Origin: Ignavibacteriota bacterium
GTDB taxonomy: Bacteria > Bacteroidota > Ignavibacteria > Ignavibacteriales > Melioribacteraceae
Reading direction: 5' to 3'
NCBI GenBank assembly: GCA_002698995.1
Contig: PAAX01000027.1
Span: 110,270 to 174,269, forward strand
DNA: 64,000 nt
Made by a program: the position numbers and the translations under genes. Shown here one piece after another: positions 56,327-64,000 of the stretch; within the stretch, counting starts at the first letter, position 1, and each line of letters begins with the position of its first letter. The notes beneath the pieces were generated by a model. The model searched no databases and was not told where the DNA came from. It saw only the letters and a program-made list of their open reading frames with translations.

Positions 56327-56733
56327 AATCCAAACCTATAAGCCGAATTCTGTAATCCCCAAGGGGATTGCAATTATTTATCTAGTTCTAACATTACTGT
56401 TAGAATCCAGCGATCCACCCGAAAGATAAAATGGCGAACAGCCATCTTCCTAAAAGGAAATCTTTCTTACTTGACCTTGCTCCGAGTGGGGTTTACACTG
56501 ATCCTAAAAAGGACTCCTTTTTTAAAGGACCACCATTGTTACCAACAGTGCGGTAGGCTCTTACCCTGCCTTTTCACCCTTATCCCAATAAAGGGACGGT
56601 ATATTTTCTGTTGCACTTTCCGTAACCGTAATAAAATTACGGCTCCCGGGTGTTACCCGGCACCCTGTTCTCCGGAGTTCGGACTTTCCTCTACTCTTTC
56701 AATATAAAGAGCAGCAATTGCCTAGTTTGGATT
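56327..56733 (-). ncRNA. rnpB: RNase P RNA (catalytic RNA of tRNA 5' processing)
   Basis: Read on the minus strand, the region holds the universal GAGGAAAGTCCGAACTCC core near its 5' end, GTGCAACAGAAA in the middle and ACAGAATTCGGCTTATAG at the 3' end. Helix P1 is visible: AATCCAAAC at 56725-56733 pairs with GTTTGGATT at 56327-56335, which sets both ends to within a few bases. The length of about 407 bases and the layout fit a bacterial type A RNA. It starts about 35 bases before recJ. Confidence 0.93.
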
Positions 56734-56838
56734 ATCAATACTTCTTCTACTATTTTTTAATTTAACATTTTTCCAATGAATAAAATATAACAAAATTTTA
56801 ATCTTTATTCATTAGCAAAAAGCAGAGGAGTTATACTT

Positions 56839-57420
56839 TTAAAATGTGGGGATTAAAAATGGAGGTGCATCATTTACTATCTCATACTTTTTATTATAAA
56901 AATGATACAAAATCAAAACCGCCAAAATACTGTCTAAATTATCTTCATTCATTTCTATATCGGGAAAATCCAAATCATAATATTCTATTAAAATCTCCCA
57001 AATAATATTTTGAAGATTTTGATCCCTTTTATACCCTTTATGATTGATTTTGTGAAGTTCCAGCAGAGTTTTGGGATATACTTCAAATATATCTTTGCAA
57101 GATAAATTCTCTTTTATATGAAATGCTCTTGCAGTAATTTCTCCCAACGTCATTGGAGATAGTGCTTTTAGTTTTTTATCACAATTACGATACAAATAAT
57201 TTTCTGATTTGAAATCGGGAAGACTTAACGGTGCATCAATTCCAATAACATCGGCATTAAAACTTTCAACAAATCTTATTAATTCTTTATCACTTTTGCC
57301 GCATCTTTCTGAAATATATTCTCTGGAATAATTTTTTATTTCATTCAGATCTGTATCTAAAAATGATAGACCAGTCTTTCCGGTAGTTCTACCGCCTAAA
57401 TCTATTCCTACTAGGATCAT
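56839..57420 (-). CDS. DUF429-family predicted nuclease-like protein
   Basis: A 193-residue protein. It opens with ILVGIDLGGRTTGKTGLSFLD and contains DVIGIDAPLSLPD, both typical of DUF429, an RNase H-like fold with no settled role. Later acidic residues lie in NEDNLDSILAVLILYHFY. It ends with APPFLIPTF. No operon partner is close; rnpB lies 106 bases downstream. Confidence 0.7.
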   Translation of the reverse strand: MILVGIDLGGRTTGKTGLSFLDTDLNEIKNYSREYISERCGKSDKELIRFVESFNADVIGIDAPLSLPDFKSENYLYRNCDKKLKALSPMTLGEITARAFHIKENLSCKDIFEVYPKTLLELHKINHKGYKRDQNLQNIIWEILIEYYDLDFPDIEMNEDNLDSILAVLILYHFYNKKYEIVNDAPPFLIPTF

Positions 57421-57628
57421 ATCTTTATTACTCTTTTTATTTAGTAACAGTAATCATTTCATTTTAATTTCATTACTGTATTTGATTATGATTCTAATAA
57501 TATTGTATTATCACAATGATAATCTCTAATCACAAAAAAGACTAAATTAGCCTAAAAAATATATTTCTCTTTTGGCTCAATTTGTGAATCTTAACAGCAA
57601 ACTAATTAATATTCTTATAGGATGTAGA

Positions 57629-59077
57629 ATGAAAAATAAAATTACTTTTACAACTTTAGTTTTCGCATTATTCTTTTCAGTTGGAGATTTGTACAGTCAA
57701 AACTTTACAGCTGAAGGGAGATTAGTTACAGTTTATACTACTGCAGAAGGGACAGACTTAAGACTAACTAAAACAAATCAATTAATTTTTGCCGATGCTG
57801 TTCAACCTTTAGAAAATGAGATTTCCGTTTTTGTTAATCCGCAAAAAACTTTTCAGACTTTTATGGGAATTGGTGGAGCAATTACCGATGCTGCAGCAGA
57901 AGTTTTTGCAAAATTACCCAAGGATAAACAGGATGAATTCTTAAACTCATATTATAGTGCTGAAAAAGGTATTGGTTACAACATCGCAAGACTCAGTATT
58001 CACAGCTGTGACTTCAGCAGCGCAAGTTTTACTTATATTGAAGAAAATGATAAGGAGCTTAAAACTTTCAGCATAGAACATGATAAAGAGTTTAGAATTC
58101 CTTTAATTAAAAAAGCCATTGAAAGAACAGGGAGCAATCTTAAGATTTATGCAAGCCCTTGGAGTCCTCCGGCATTCATGAAAAGTAATAATAATATGCT
58201 CCGTGGTGGAAAGCTTCTTCCGGAATATTATGACTCCTGGGCAACTTACTACACAAAATTTATTAAATCATATGAAGCTGAGAATATTCCAATTTGGGGA
58301 ATAACTGTTCAAAACGAACCTATGGCTACACAAACTTGGGAATCATGTATTTACGCTGCAGAGGAAGAAAGAGATTTCTTGAAAAATCACCTTGGACCAA
58401 CAATGGAAAGAGAAGGTTTAGGAGATAAAAAAATAATCGTTTGGGATCATAACAGAGATTTAATTACTGATAGAGCCAATATTATTTTTTCAGATCCCGA
58501 AGCTTCAAAATATGCTTGGGGAATTGGTTTTCATTGGTATGAGACTTGGGCAGGAGGAGAACCAATGTTTGATAATCTCAGTAATGTTGCCGAATCATTC
58601 CCTTCAAAGAACTTGATCTTTACTGAGGGATGTGCCGAAAGTTTTAGATCGGATCATTATGAATATTGGCCTAATGCAGAGAGATATGGAAAATCAATGA
58701 TAAATGATTTTAATCGCGGTACAGTTGCATGGACAGACTGGAATATTTTATTAGATGAAATTGGCGGTCCAAATCATGTTGGTAATTTTTGTTTTGCTCC
58801 GGTACATGCAAACACAAAAACCGGCGAACTAATTTATACTCCTTCATATTACTACATTGGTCATTTTTCAAAATTTGTTAGAGCAAATGCAAAAAGAGTT
58901 AGTTCTACTGCAAGCAGAAGTCATTTATTAACAACCTCATTCATAAATGAAGATAGAACTATTGTTACAGTAATTATGAATCAAAGTGATTTATCTATAA
59001 ACTATAGATTATACATTGGAAGAAATGCAATTGAAGAGACTATTCCTCCTCATTCTATGCAGACCTTAGTATATTAA
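57629..59077 (+). CDS. Secreted glycoside hydrolase family 30 (beta-1,6-glucanase/glucosylceramidase-like)
   Basis: About 482 residues with a signal peptide (FTTLVFALFFSVGDLYSQ). GH30 motifs are clear: FQTFMGIGGAITDAAAEVF, YNIARLSIHSCDFS, YASPWSPPAFMK, acid/base glutamate in ITVQNEPMATQTWESC and nucleophile glutamate in LIFTEGCAESF. A beta-sandwich closes the protein. The start chosen is the ATG at 57629-57631, with AGGA six bases upstream and right before the signal; a TTG at 57572 is open but would delay the signal peptide. Substrate could be a beta-1,6-glucan or a glucosylceramide. Confidence 0.88.
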   Translation: MKNKITFTTLVFALFFSVGDLYSQNFTAEGRLVTVYTTAEGTDLRLTKTNQLIFADAVQPLENEISVFVNPQKTFQTFMGIGGAITDAAAEVFAKLPKDKQDEFLNSYYSAEKGIGYNIARLSIHSCDFSSASFTYIEENDKELKTFSIEHDKEFRIPLIKKAIERTGSNLKIYASPWSPPAFMKSNNNMLRGGKLLPEYYDSWATYYTKFIKSYEAENIPIWGITVQNEPMATQTWESCIYAAEEERDFLKNHLGPTMEREGLGDKKIIVWDHNRDLITDRANIIFSDPEASKYAWGIGFHWYETWAGGEPMFDNLSNVAESFPSKNLIFTEGCAESFRSDHYEYWPNAERYGKSMINDFNRGTVAWTDWNILLDEIGGPNHVGNFCFAPVHANTKTGELIYTPSYYYIGHFSKFVRANAKRVSSTASRSHLLTTSFINEDRTIVTVIMNQSDLSINYRLYIGRNAIEETIPPHSMQTLVY

Positions 59078-59082
59078 AAGGA

Positions 59083-59120
59083 AAAGCTCAAGATGTGAAT
59101 AACAATACATCTTGAGCTTT
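59083..59120. terminator. Shared (bidirectional) stem-loop terminator
   Basis: A perfect 14-bp stem, AAAGCTCAAGATGT at 59083-59096 and ACATCTTGAGCTTT at 59107-59120, with a 10-base loop. It sits between the convergent GH30 and AI-2E genes, five bases after one stop and 17 before the other. The minus-strand read is followed by a T-rich CTTTTCCTTTTAA, and the stem itself ends in T runs on both strands, so it can stop transcripts from either side. Confidence 0.75.
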
Positions 59121-59137
59121 CAAATTATTGCATGATT

Positions 59138-60271
59138 TTAATTAGACATCAACTCACTGAGGAATTTAAGATTTTTTGAATTTGAATTTGAAATCACAAG
59201 TTTAATTATAGCAGTTAAAGGAACTGAAAGAATCATTCCTACTATTCCCCAAATGTAACCCCAAACTAGTAAAGATATCAAAATTACTATTGGATTTAAT
59301 CCTAATCTGTCGCCAAAAATCTTTGGTTCTAAAATATTTCCAATAATATTTTGAATAACCGCAATAACAATCATTACTAAAATAGCATAACCGAATGATT
59401 CGTATTGAACCAGAGCCATAAGTGTGGGGAGCACAACAGCTATTACCGAACCGATATTTGGAATAAAATTTAAGATAAAGGTTATAAATCCCCATAAAAC
59501 AAAAAATCTAACATCAAAGAGCCAGAGTGTAAATCCAACAAAAACACCTGTAGTAAGACTTATCAAAAATTTAGTAACAATATATCTTTGTACCTGCTCT
59601 ATTATATCTTTAAAGGTCTTTTCAATTTTTACCGAACGATCATTCTTAACTTCTTCAATGTTAATATCATTCGTTTTTAATTCCCCTTCTTCAGCAATAC
59701 TATTTTTCTTTAATCCTTTAACAGAAGCTTTAATATTTTTTTCTACATATCTTCTTTTAATTGCTTCATAAATTTTACCGTGACCGCTGCTGATAAAGAT
59801 AAAAAAGAAGAGAACAAAAAAGACCGAAGAGAAAATAGAAATTGTTGAACTGAAAAATCCACTTGCCAATCCGCCGTAATCCAATGTTTGAAGTACTTCT
59901 GTCAGTTTAAATTCAGTAAGCATAGGATCGGTAATGCCAAGCGTTACAGCCGATGAACTAATAATATTATTCAATTTAGATTCAAAAATCGGAAGTTCAT
60001 TTCCAAATTGACTGAAAGCATCAATAATAATTCTGGAAAATCCCCAAACTATACTAACAACAATAATTATATCAAGCAGAGTTAAAATAAAGGAAGGGAA
60101 CTTTTTCTTTTCTAAAAAACTATTAAGTGGTTCAAAAATAAAAAATAGAAAATAGGCAATCACAAATGGAATAAATATATGCTGCAATTCTTTTAATACA
60201 CTGGAAATAAGCACAATTCCAATTACACTAATAAAAAATTTTTCTACCGGATCGCCTAAAACTCTTTTCAT
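59138..60271 (-). CDS. AI-2E family permease
   Basis: A 377-residue membrane protein with about seven helices. It contains the family core FILNFIPNIGSVIAVVLPTLMALV, VIQNIIGNILEPKIFGDRLGLNPIVILISLLVWGYIWGIVGMILSVPLTAIIKL. A charged soluble insert lies at residues about 160-230. Some members export autoinducer-2 or act as sodium/proton antiporters, and the cargo here is unknown. It is divergent from the GH13 gene and convergent with GH30. Confidence 0.85.
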   Translation of the reverse strand: MKRVLGDPVEKFFISVIGIVLISSVLKELQHIFIPFVIAYFLFFIFEPLNSFLEKKKFPSFILTLLDIIIVVSIVWGFSRIIIDAFSQFGNELPIFESKLNNIISSSAVTLGITDPMLTEFKLTEVLQTLDYGGLASGFFSSTISIFSSVFFVLFFFIFISSGHGKIYEAIKRRYVEKNIKASVKGLKKNSIAEEGELKTNDINIEEVKNDRSVKIEKTFKDIIEQVQRYIVTKFLISLTTGVFVGFTLWLFDVRFFVLWGFITFILNFIPNIGSVIAVVLPTLMALVQYESFGYAILVMIVIAVIQNIIGNILEPKIFGDRLGLNPIVILISLLVWGYIWGIVGMILSVPLTAIIKLVISNSNSKNLKFLSELMSN

Positions 60272-60361
60272 ATAAAAATGAATTATTATTTTTAGGAAAG
60301 ATATTTATAAATAATGATTTACACTATCTATTTTATACTAATTCTATAAAAAGGGATCAAA

Positions 60362-61687
60362 ATGAAAAAGCGAAGTATTTTATTACTATTAATTTTACTA
60401 ACATTTTCTGTTATTGCTCAAGTTAAAACTCCACCCGATTGGAGTAAAGATGCAGTTATTTATGAAGTTAATTTGCGACAATTTTCTGATGAAGGAACTT
60501 TTGAAGCATTTCAAAAACATTTACCAAGATTAAAATCGATGGGTATTGATATTCTTTGGTTTATGCCTATCCATCCTATCGGAGAAAAAAATAGAAAAGG
60601 AACACTCGGCAGTTATTACGCAGTTAAAGATTACTTTGATGTGAATCCGGAACATGGAACAAAAGAAGATTTCAGAGAACTTGTTGATCAAATACATAAA
60701 ATGGGGATGTATGTTATTATTGATTGGGTTGCAAATCACACAGCTTGGGATAATGAATTAACAGTTACGAATCCCGATTTTTTTACAAAGGATTCTAATG
60801 GAAATTTTGTGCCTCCTGTTGCTGACTGGCATGACGTTATCGACTTAAATTATGATAACAAAGAAGTTTGGACTTACATGACCGGTGCATTAAAATACTG
60901 GGTTGATGAATTTAATATTGACGGTTATAGATGTGATGTTGCCGGAATGGTACCAACCGAATTTTGGAATCAAGCAGTTGCCGAATTACAAAAATCAAAA
61001 GAAGTATTTATGCTGGCTGAAGCTGATGAACCGGAACTTCATTCAGCATTTGATATGACCTATTCTTGGGAATTTCATAACATAATGAATGATATTCCAA
61101 ATGGAAAAAAGAACGCTGGAGATGTTGAAGAATACTTTAAGAAAGATAAAAGTGAATTTCCAAAATCAGCTTATAGAATGATGTTTACTTCTAATCATGA
61201 TGAAAACTCATGGAAAGGGACCGTGTTTGAAAGAATGGGTGATGCTGCCGAAATAATGCTTGTTCTTTCATCTATTGTTGAAGGAATGCCCCTTGTTTAT
61301 TCAGGACAAGAAGCCGGATTGAATAAGCGTTTAGATTTTTTTGAGAAAGATATTATCAAATGGAATGAACATAAATTTTATGATTTATATAGAGAATTAT
61401 TTTCATTAAAGGAAAAAAATAAAGCTCTTTGGAACGGTGAATTTGGAGGTGAAATGGAGTTTATAGATAATTCAAATGAAACAAATGTCACTTCATTTAT
61501 AAGAGAAAAGGATAATAAAAAAGTTTTTGCTGTTTTTAATTTATCGAAAGAAACTCAGTCGGTAAAATTAAATGATGAGAGAATAAAAGGAAGCTATATA
61601 AATCTATTTACTAAACAGCCGTCTGAAATTTTTGAAGAAATGTCATTTGAATTAAACCCTTGGGAATATATAGTTCTATATAAATAA
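60362..61687 (+). CDS. Secreted alpha-amylase family (GH13) enzyme
   Basis: A 441-residue exported enzyme with signal peptide (ILLLLILLTFSVIAQ). Conserved GH13 regions: MYVIIDWVANHTAWDNE, GYRCDVAGMVPTEFW (Asp nucleophile), FMLAEADEPELHS (Glu acid/base) and MFTSNHDENSWKGT (third Asp). A beta-sandwich closes the chain (KVFAVFNLSKETQSV). The substrate is probably an alpha-glucan or oligosaccharide. AAGGGA lies before the ATG. Confidence 0.9.
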   Translation: MKKRSILLLLILLTFSVIAQVKTPPDWSKDAVIYEVNLRQFSDEGTFEAFQKHLPRLKSMGIDILWFMPIHPIGEKNRKGTLGSYYAVKDYFDVNPEHGTKEDFRELVDQIHKMGMYVIIDWVANHTAWDNELTVTNPDFFTKDSNGNFVPPVADWHDVIDLNYDNKEVWTYMTGALKYWVDEFNIDGYRCDVAGMVPTEFWNQAVAELQKSKEVFMLAEADEPELHSAFDMTYSWEFHNIMNDIPNGKKNAGDVEEYFKKDKSEFPKSAYRMMFTSNHDENSWKGTVFERMGDAAEIMLVLSSIVEGMPLVYSGQEAGLNKRLDFFEKDIIKWNEHKFYDLYRELFSLKEKNKALWNGEFGGEMEFIDNSNETNVTSFIREKDNKKVFAVFNLSKETQSVKLNDERIKGSYINLFTKQPSEIFEEMSFELNPWEYIVLYK

Positions 61688-61758
61688 TTTAGAGAAGAGG
61701 CATGTTTTCGATAGGGAAATGGGTGCAATAATTAAATTTACCGACCAAGTTGTTATGT

Positions 61759-61790
61759 GGGGGCTGAAATTTTCAACCCCTACTCTTTTA
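61759..61790 (+). terminator. Possible intrinsic terminator after the GH13 gene
   Basis: The bases GGGGCTGAAATTTTCAACCCC form a stem of GGGG/CCCC with one mismatch and then TGAA/TTCA, followed by TACTCTTTT. It lies about 75 bases after the amylase stop codon. The stem is fair and the T run is imperfect, so the call is moderate. Confidence 0.4.
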
Positions 61791-62056
61791 TGCCCTGCAT
61801 TATTTAGTTACAACATTTACAGCTCTACATTTTTATTTTAATAATGAGGAATGTTTATTATCGTCTCCTTTAATAACACCAACGAAATCATCAAACTTAC
61901 CTGATAATTTCCCGAAGATTTTTCTTTGAATTCAGCCATAGTAATTTTCCCTATAATTTGATTTTAAGTGGTTTTTTGCACAGTGATTTAATAAAAGGAA
62001 TATTTTGGAGGATGAGCACAAGCAGCGGAAGTAGAACGGCACTGTACCGAGACTGT

Positions 62057-62155
62057 AACGGCAATGGAACGGCAACTGAACGGCAACCGAACGGCAACTG
62101 AACGGCAATTAAACGGCAACCGAACGGCAACTGAACGGCAATTAAACGGCAAATA
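62057..62155. repeat. Nine tandem copies of an 11-bp unit with 33-bp higher-order period
   Basis: Each unit is AACGGCAA plus three variable bases. The variable triplets run TGG, CTG, CCG, CTG, TTA, CCG, CTG, TTA, ATA. Units 3-5 (62079-62111) and 6-8 (62112-62144) are identical, so a 33-bp block was duplicated after the units had diverged. Partial copies (AACGGCACTG near 62033) lie upstream. The array is richer in G+C than its surroundings. Confidence 0.95.
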
Positions 62156-62158
62156 TTA

Positions 62159-62812
62159 GTGAGGTTTTTTAAGAAAAAGCATAGAATCTTTACAATCCAG
62201 CAGCAACTAATTAAAACTCTTAATATATTTACAAGAATTTATTTACCTCCATATTCACTCAATCATTTAAGAATTTCATATTGTTTAAGAAGTGGCCTGT
62301 CCGAAGAGATTTCGAAAGCTATAATAACTTCACTTTCTGCAAAAGAACCGATTCTTTTAATCGGAGAACATGGAACCGGTCTTACAGATAAATCTTTACT
62401 TGATCTTATTGCAGAAACCGGTACTGATTTAACAAGATGGAAAACCGAAAAGCATTTTACTTCTTGGCTGTGTCTTACCCCGGGGAAACATCAATCTAGC
62501 AAGAAGAATAAGAGCAGAAATAAAAAAGGATATACTAAAGCCGGACAGGTTTTTAGAAACGCTGCTTGTGCTCTTACTAAATCAAATAAAACTGCTCAAG
62601 GTGCTTTTTATAATAGAGTAAAATCAAGAAAAGGACCTTTGATTGCAATAAAAGCTACTGCAAGAAAAATTGCCGTTCTTTACTATAACGTTATGACTAA
62701 AGGAATCGATTACGTTGAAAAAGGCATTCTAGATTATCAACAAAAAGTCAAAGAACAAAAAATGAAATACTTAAAAAAGCTATACAACTTGGTTACTCAC
62801 TTCAGCCAATGA
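62159..62812 (+). pseudogene. Chimeric frame: AAA+ ATPase N-terminus joined to IS110 transposase C-terminus
   Basis: The 217-codon frame starts at a GTG with no good ribosome site. Codons about 25-75 look like the start of a MoxR/AAA-type ATPase, RSGLSEEISKAIITSLSAKEP followed by the Walker A motif LLIGEHGTG, which stops short of the expected K-T. From LTDKSLLDLIAETGTDLTRWKTEKHFTSWL onward it is the C-terminal (Transposase_20) part of an IS110-type transposase, with RNAACALTKS and GAFYNRVKSRKGPLIAIKATARKIA. The DEDD catalytic N-terminus of the transposase is missing. The joint is near 62380. It is most likely a non-functional remnant. Confidence 0.7.
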
Positions 62813-62830
62813 TCACTTAGTGGTCATTGG
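62806..62830. other. Stem-loop across the stop codon of the IS110 remnant
   Basis: CCAATGATCAC at 62806-62816 pairs with GTGGTCATTGG at 62820-62830 through a TTA loop: 11 pairs, one of them a G-T wobble. The TGA stop at 62810-62812 lies inside the left arm. There is no T run after it, so it is a weak terminator candidate; it may be a structural end of the insertion element. Confidence 0.6.
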
Positions 62831-62855
62831 CATTTGCGGGTTATATTTACGCCTA

Positions 62856-63797
62856 TTATTTTACTAACAACATTTTCTTAACTTCATAATATGAACCAGC
62901 TTGTATTTTGTACAGATAAGTTCCACTTGGCAAATCAGAACCATCAAATTCTAAAGAATAACTGCCAGAGTTTTGAAATTCATTCTTAAGCACAGATATA
63001 GTTTCTCCCAGCATGTTGTATACTTTTATACTTACAAAACTTTGCTCAGGTAATTGATAATTTATTGTTGTAGATGGATTAAAAGGATTCGGATAATTAT
63101 TCTTAAGAAAAAAATCAGTAGGGGTTCTTTCAGAATTGTCATAAACACTTACAATTGTTCCATATTGTCTTCCATTAATAATAGCTCCCGTGCAATATCT
63201 AGCAGGTGATTCAGACCAATTCCAAAATATTCCAAATTTTTCAATAATTTCTTCTATCCAGAAAAGATCAATAATTTCAAAGGTTCTGCTAATTACGGTA
63301 TCACCTTCTAATATAACCCAACTTGTATCTTTAACAAGAGTTGTTTTTTCAATACCTCCGAAGAAAGGGTACTTATAAGTTTTATAGCGTGACCAATAAG
63401 GGTTTTCTAAACTATCGAGAGGTAGTTCTTCAAAGAAATCTCCATTATTATTAACATCTTCGAAGTCAAGCATAAAAGAAACTCCGCTTGTAGTGTCATT
63501 TCTTTCCCACGAAATATTTGCATCAGGTCTTGTAGTAAATTCTGGAAAGATTGATTTTTTAAAGTATTTTTTCCCATTGATTATACTGTCTTGTAGTACT
63601 TTTATTGTAGAATGTACATTATATTCTGCATCATAATACTGCCAAATATTCCCAACTTGCAGAGGGTTGTAGTCTCGTTTTTGACTAAAATATTTTTCCT
63701 TAAATTCTTCTGGTACATCATTCAAGTATTCAATATTAATTTGAGCAAAACAAAAACTACTTAAAACAAAAAATAAAACTATGTTTAATATTCTCAT
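62856..63797 (-). CDS. T9SS-exported protein of unknown function
   Basis: A 313-residue protein with signal peptide (ILNIVLFFVLSSFCFAQ). The middle part opens with QVGNIWQYYDAEYNVHSTIKV, a beta-rich layout seen in many Ignavibacteria exported proteins, and has no known catalytic motif. The C-terminus is a full type IX sorting domain (NNYPNPFNPSTTINYQL to KKMLLVK). The ATG at 63795-63797 is chosen because GGAG lies five bases upstream; an ATG 15 codons earlier is open but would bury the signal. Confidence 0.7.
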   Translation of the reverse strand: MRILNIVLFFVLSSFCFAQINIEYLNDVPEEFKEKYFSQKRDYNPLQVGNIWQYYDAEYNVHSTIKVLQDSIINGKKYFKKSIFPEFTTRPDANISWERNDTTSGVSFMLDFEDVNNNGDFFEELPLDSLENPYWSRYKTYKYPFFGGIEKTTLVKDTSWVILEGDTVISRTFEIIDLFWIEEIIEKFGIFWNWSESPARYCTGAIINGRQYGTIVSVYDNSERTPTDFFLKNNYPNPFNPSTTINYQLPEQSFVSIKVYNMLGETISVLKNEFQNSGSYSLEFDGSDLPSGTYLYKIQAGSYYEVKKMLLVK

Positions 63798-64000
63798 ACT
63801 AGCTCCAATAAAAATAAAATTGTTACCGTAATAAAAATACATTTACAAAAATCCAGAGGTATAGAAATTTTTTAAACCGTTTTCATACATTACTTTCTCC
63901 TAGCAAGTATAGTAAGTATAACGATTTCTATCTTTCACACCTGATAAAAACAAACTTAACAAAAGGGACATATTTTAAGTGTGTCTCTCCTTTTGATGTC
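63798..64000. other. Right-edge stretch without a recognisable gene
   Basis: No frame with coding character is seen. The last 40 bases contain GGGACA (63965-63970) and a facing TGTCTC (63982-63987) plus GACAT (63967-63971) and ATGTC (63996-64000). These small inverted repeats resemble the end of an insertion element that may continue outside the window, but the match is weak. Confidence 0.3.

Larger units (their letters stand above)
61688..62158. other. Gene-poor accessory stretch with terminator, small-ORF relics and minisatellite
   Basis: These 471 bases have no intact gene. From left to right: a hairpin that may end the GH13 transcript (61759-61790), a minus-strand relic at 61833-61939 (see findings), then a G+C-richer zone that turns into an 11-bp tandem repeat (62057-62155). 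The repeat ends directly before the chimeric transposase frame. Confidence 0.5.

Noticed and set aside
56471..56707. Plus-strand open frame of 78 codons
   Set aside because: It lies wholly within the RNase P RNA gene, whose universal core and P1 helix are clear on the other strand.
57421..57628. Possible tRNA or riboswitch upstream of the GH30 gene
   Set aside because: No cloverleaf or recognised aptamer motif could be drawn; the stretch is plain AT-rich leader.
62000..62100. Small plus-strand frame starting MSTSSGSRTALYRD over the tandem repeat
   Set aside because: Its ATG touches GGAGG with no spacing, and the 11-bp period throws it into a stop within 30 codons, so it is unlikely to be a gene.
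62057..62155. CRISPR-like array
   Set aside because: Units are only 11 bp and directly adjacent; there are no unique spacers and no cas genes nearby.
63960..64000. Insertion-sequence terminal inverted repeat at the right edge
   Set aside because: The pairing is short and interrupted and no transposase is visible; without the sequence beyond the edge it cannot be supported.

Overview
The window looks like a chromosomal segment of a low-GC (about one third G+C by eye) member of the Ignavibacteria/Chlorobi side of the Bacteroidota. The clearest pointers are four secreted proteins ending in a type IX secretion sorting domain that opens with a YPNPFNPST-like motif. A full menaquinone set, an Rnf complex, a bacterial prolyl-tRNA synthetase with editing domain and many TTG starts preceded by AGGAG-type ribosome binding sites fit as well. 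The assignment to Ignavibacteria is inference from style, not from a marker-gene search.

Left part (1-11.3 kb, minus strand): truncated coaD, a lipoprotein with an unusual c-type heme site and a beta-propeller, two large T9SS-exported beta-propeller proteins, rsmD, a PilM-like/pilin-like pair, a ComEA-type helix-hairpin-helix protein, and the chaperone block hrcA-grpE-dnaJ. Then on the plus strand (11.5-18.8 kb): purM, a lipoprotein coupled to a TonB-dependent receptor, a TatD nuclease fused to a radical SAM domain, a PBP4-type D-Ala-D-Ala carboxypeptidase and prmA. A MarR-type regulator faces prmA.

19.5-28.1 kb is a tightly overlapped menaquinone operon menF-D-H-B-A-C-E, faced at its end by a hotdog thioesterase that is the natural candidate for DHNA-CoA hydrolase (menI). 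Only the final methyltransferase (menG/ubiE) is absent. A MORN-like repeat protein, a secreted propeller protein, an M23-type T9SS protein and a giant propeller-sensor histidine kinase follow (28-36.7 kb).

36.7-42.2 kb holds rnfC-D-G-E-A-B followed by an RseC-like membrane protein: a ferredoxin-linked, ion-translocating membrane complex. 42.6-47.6 kb is a carotenoid operon (crtI, crtB, an unknown secreted helical-repeat protein, a fused crtYcd lycopene cyclase and a second CrtI-type oxidoreductase). 47.8-57.4 kb contains proS with two small downstream genes, an OlsF-like double acyltransferase, ruvA-ruvC-yebC-recJ, RNase P RNA and a DUF429 protein. 57.6-61.7 kb carries secreted GH30 and GH13 enzymes around an AI-2E-type permease.

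The right end (61.7-64 kb) is the only clearly accessory stretch: an 11-bp tandem repeat with a 33-bp higher-order period, a chimeric open frame that joins the start of an AAA+ ATPase to the end of an IS110 transposase, a strong stem-loop over its stop codon, and another T9SS cargo gene. I saw no CRISPR array, prophage, tRNA or rRNA gene. The most unusual items are the TatD-radical SAM fusion, the unknown gene locked inside the carotenoid operon, the ComEA-like gene without a usual start codon, and the AAA+/IS110 chimera with its neighbouring minisatellite.
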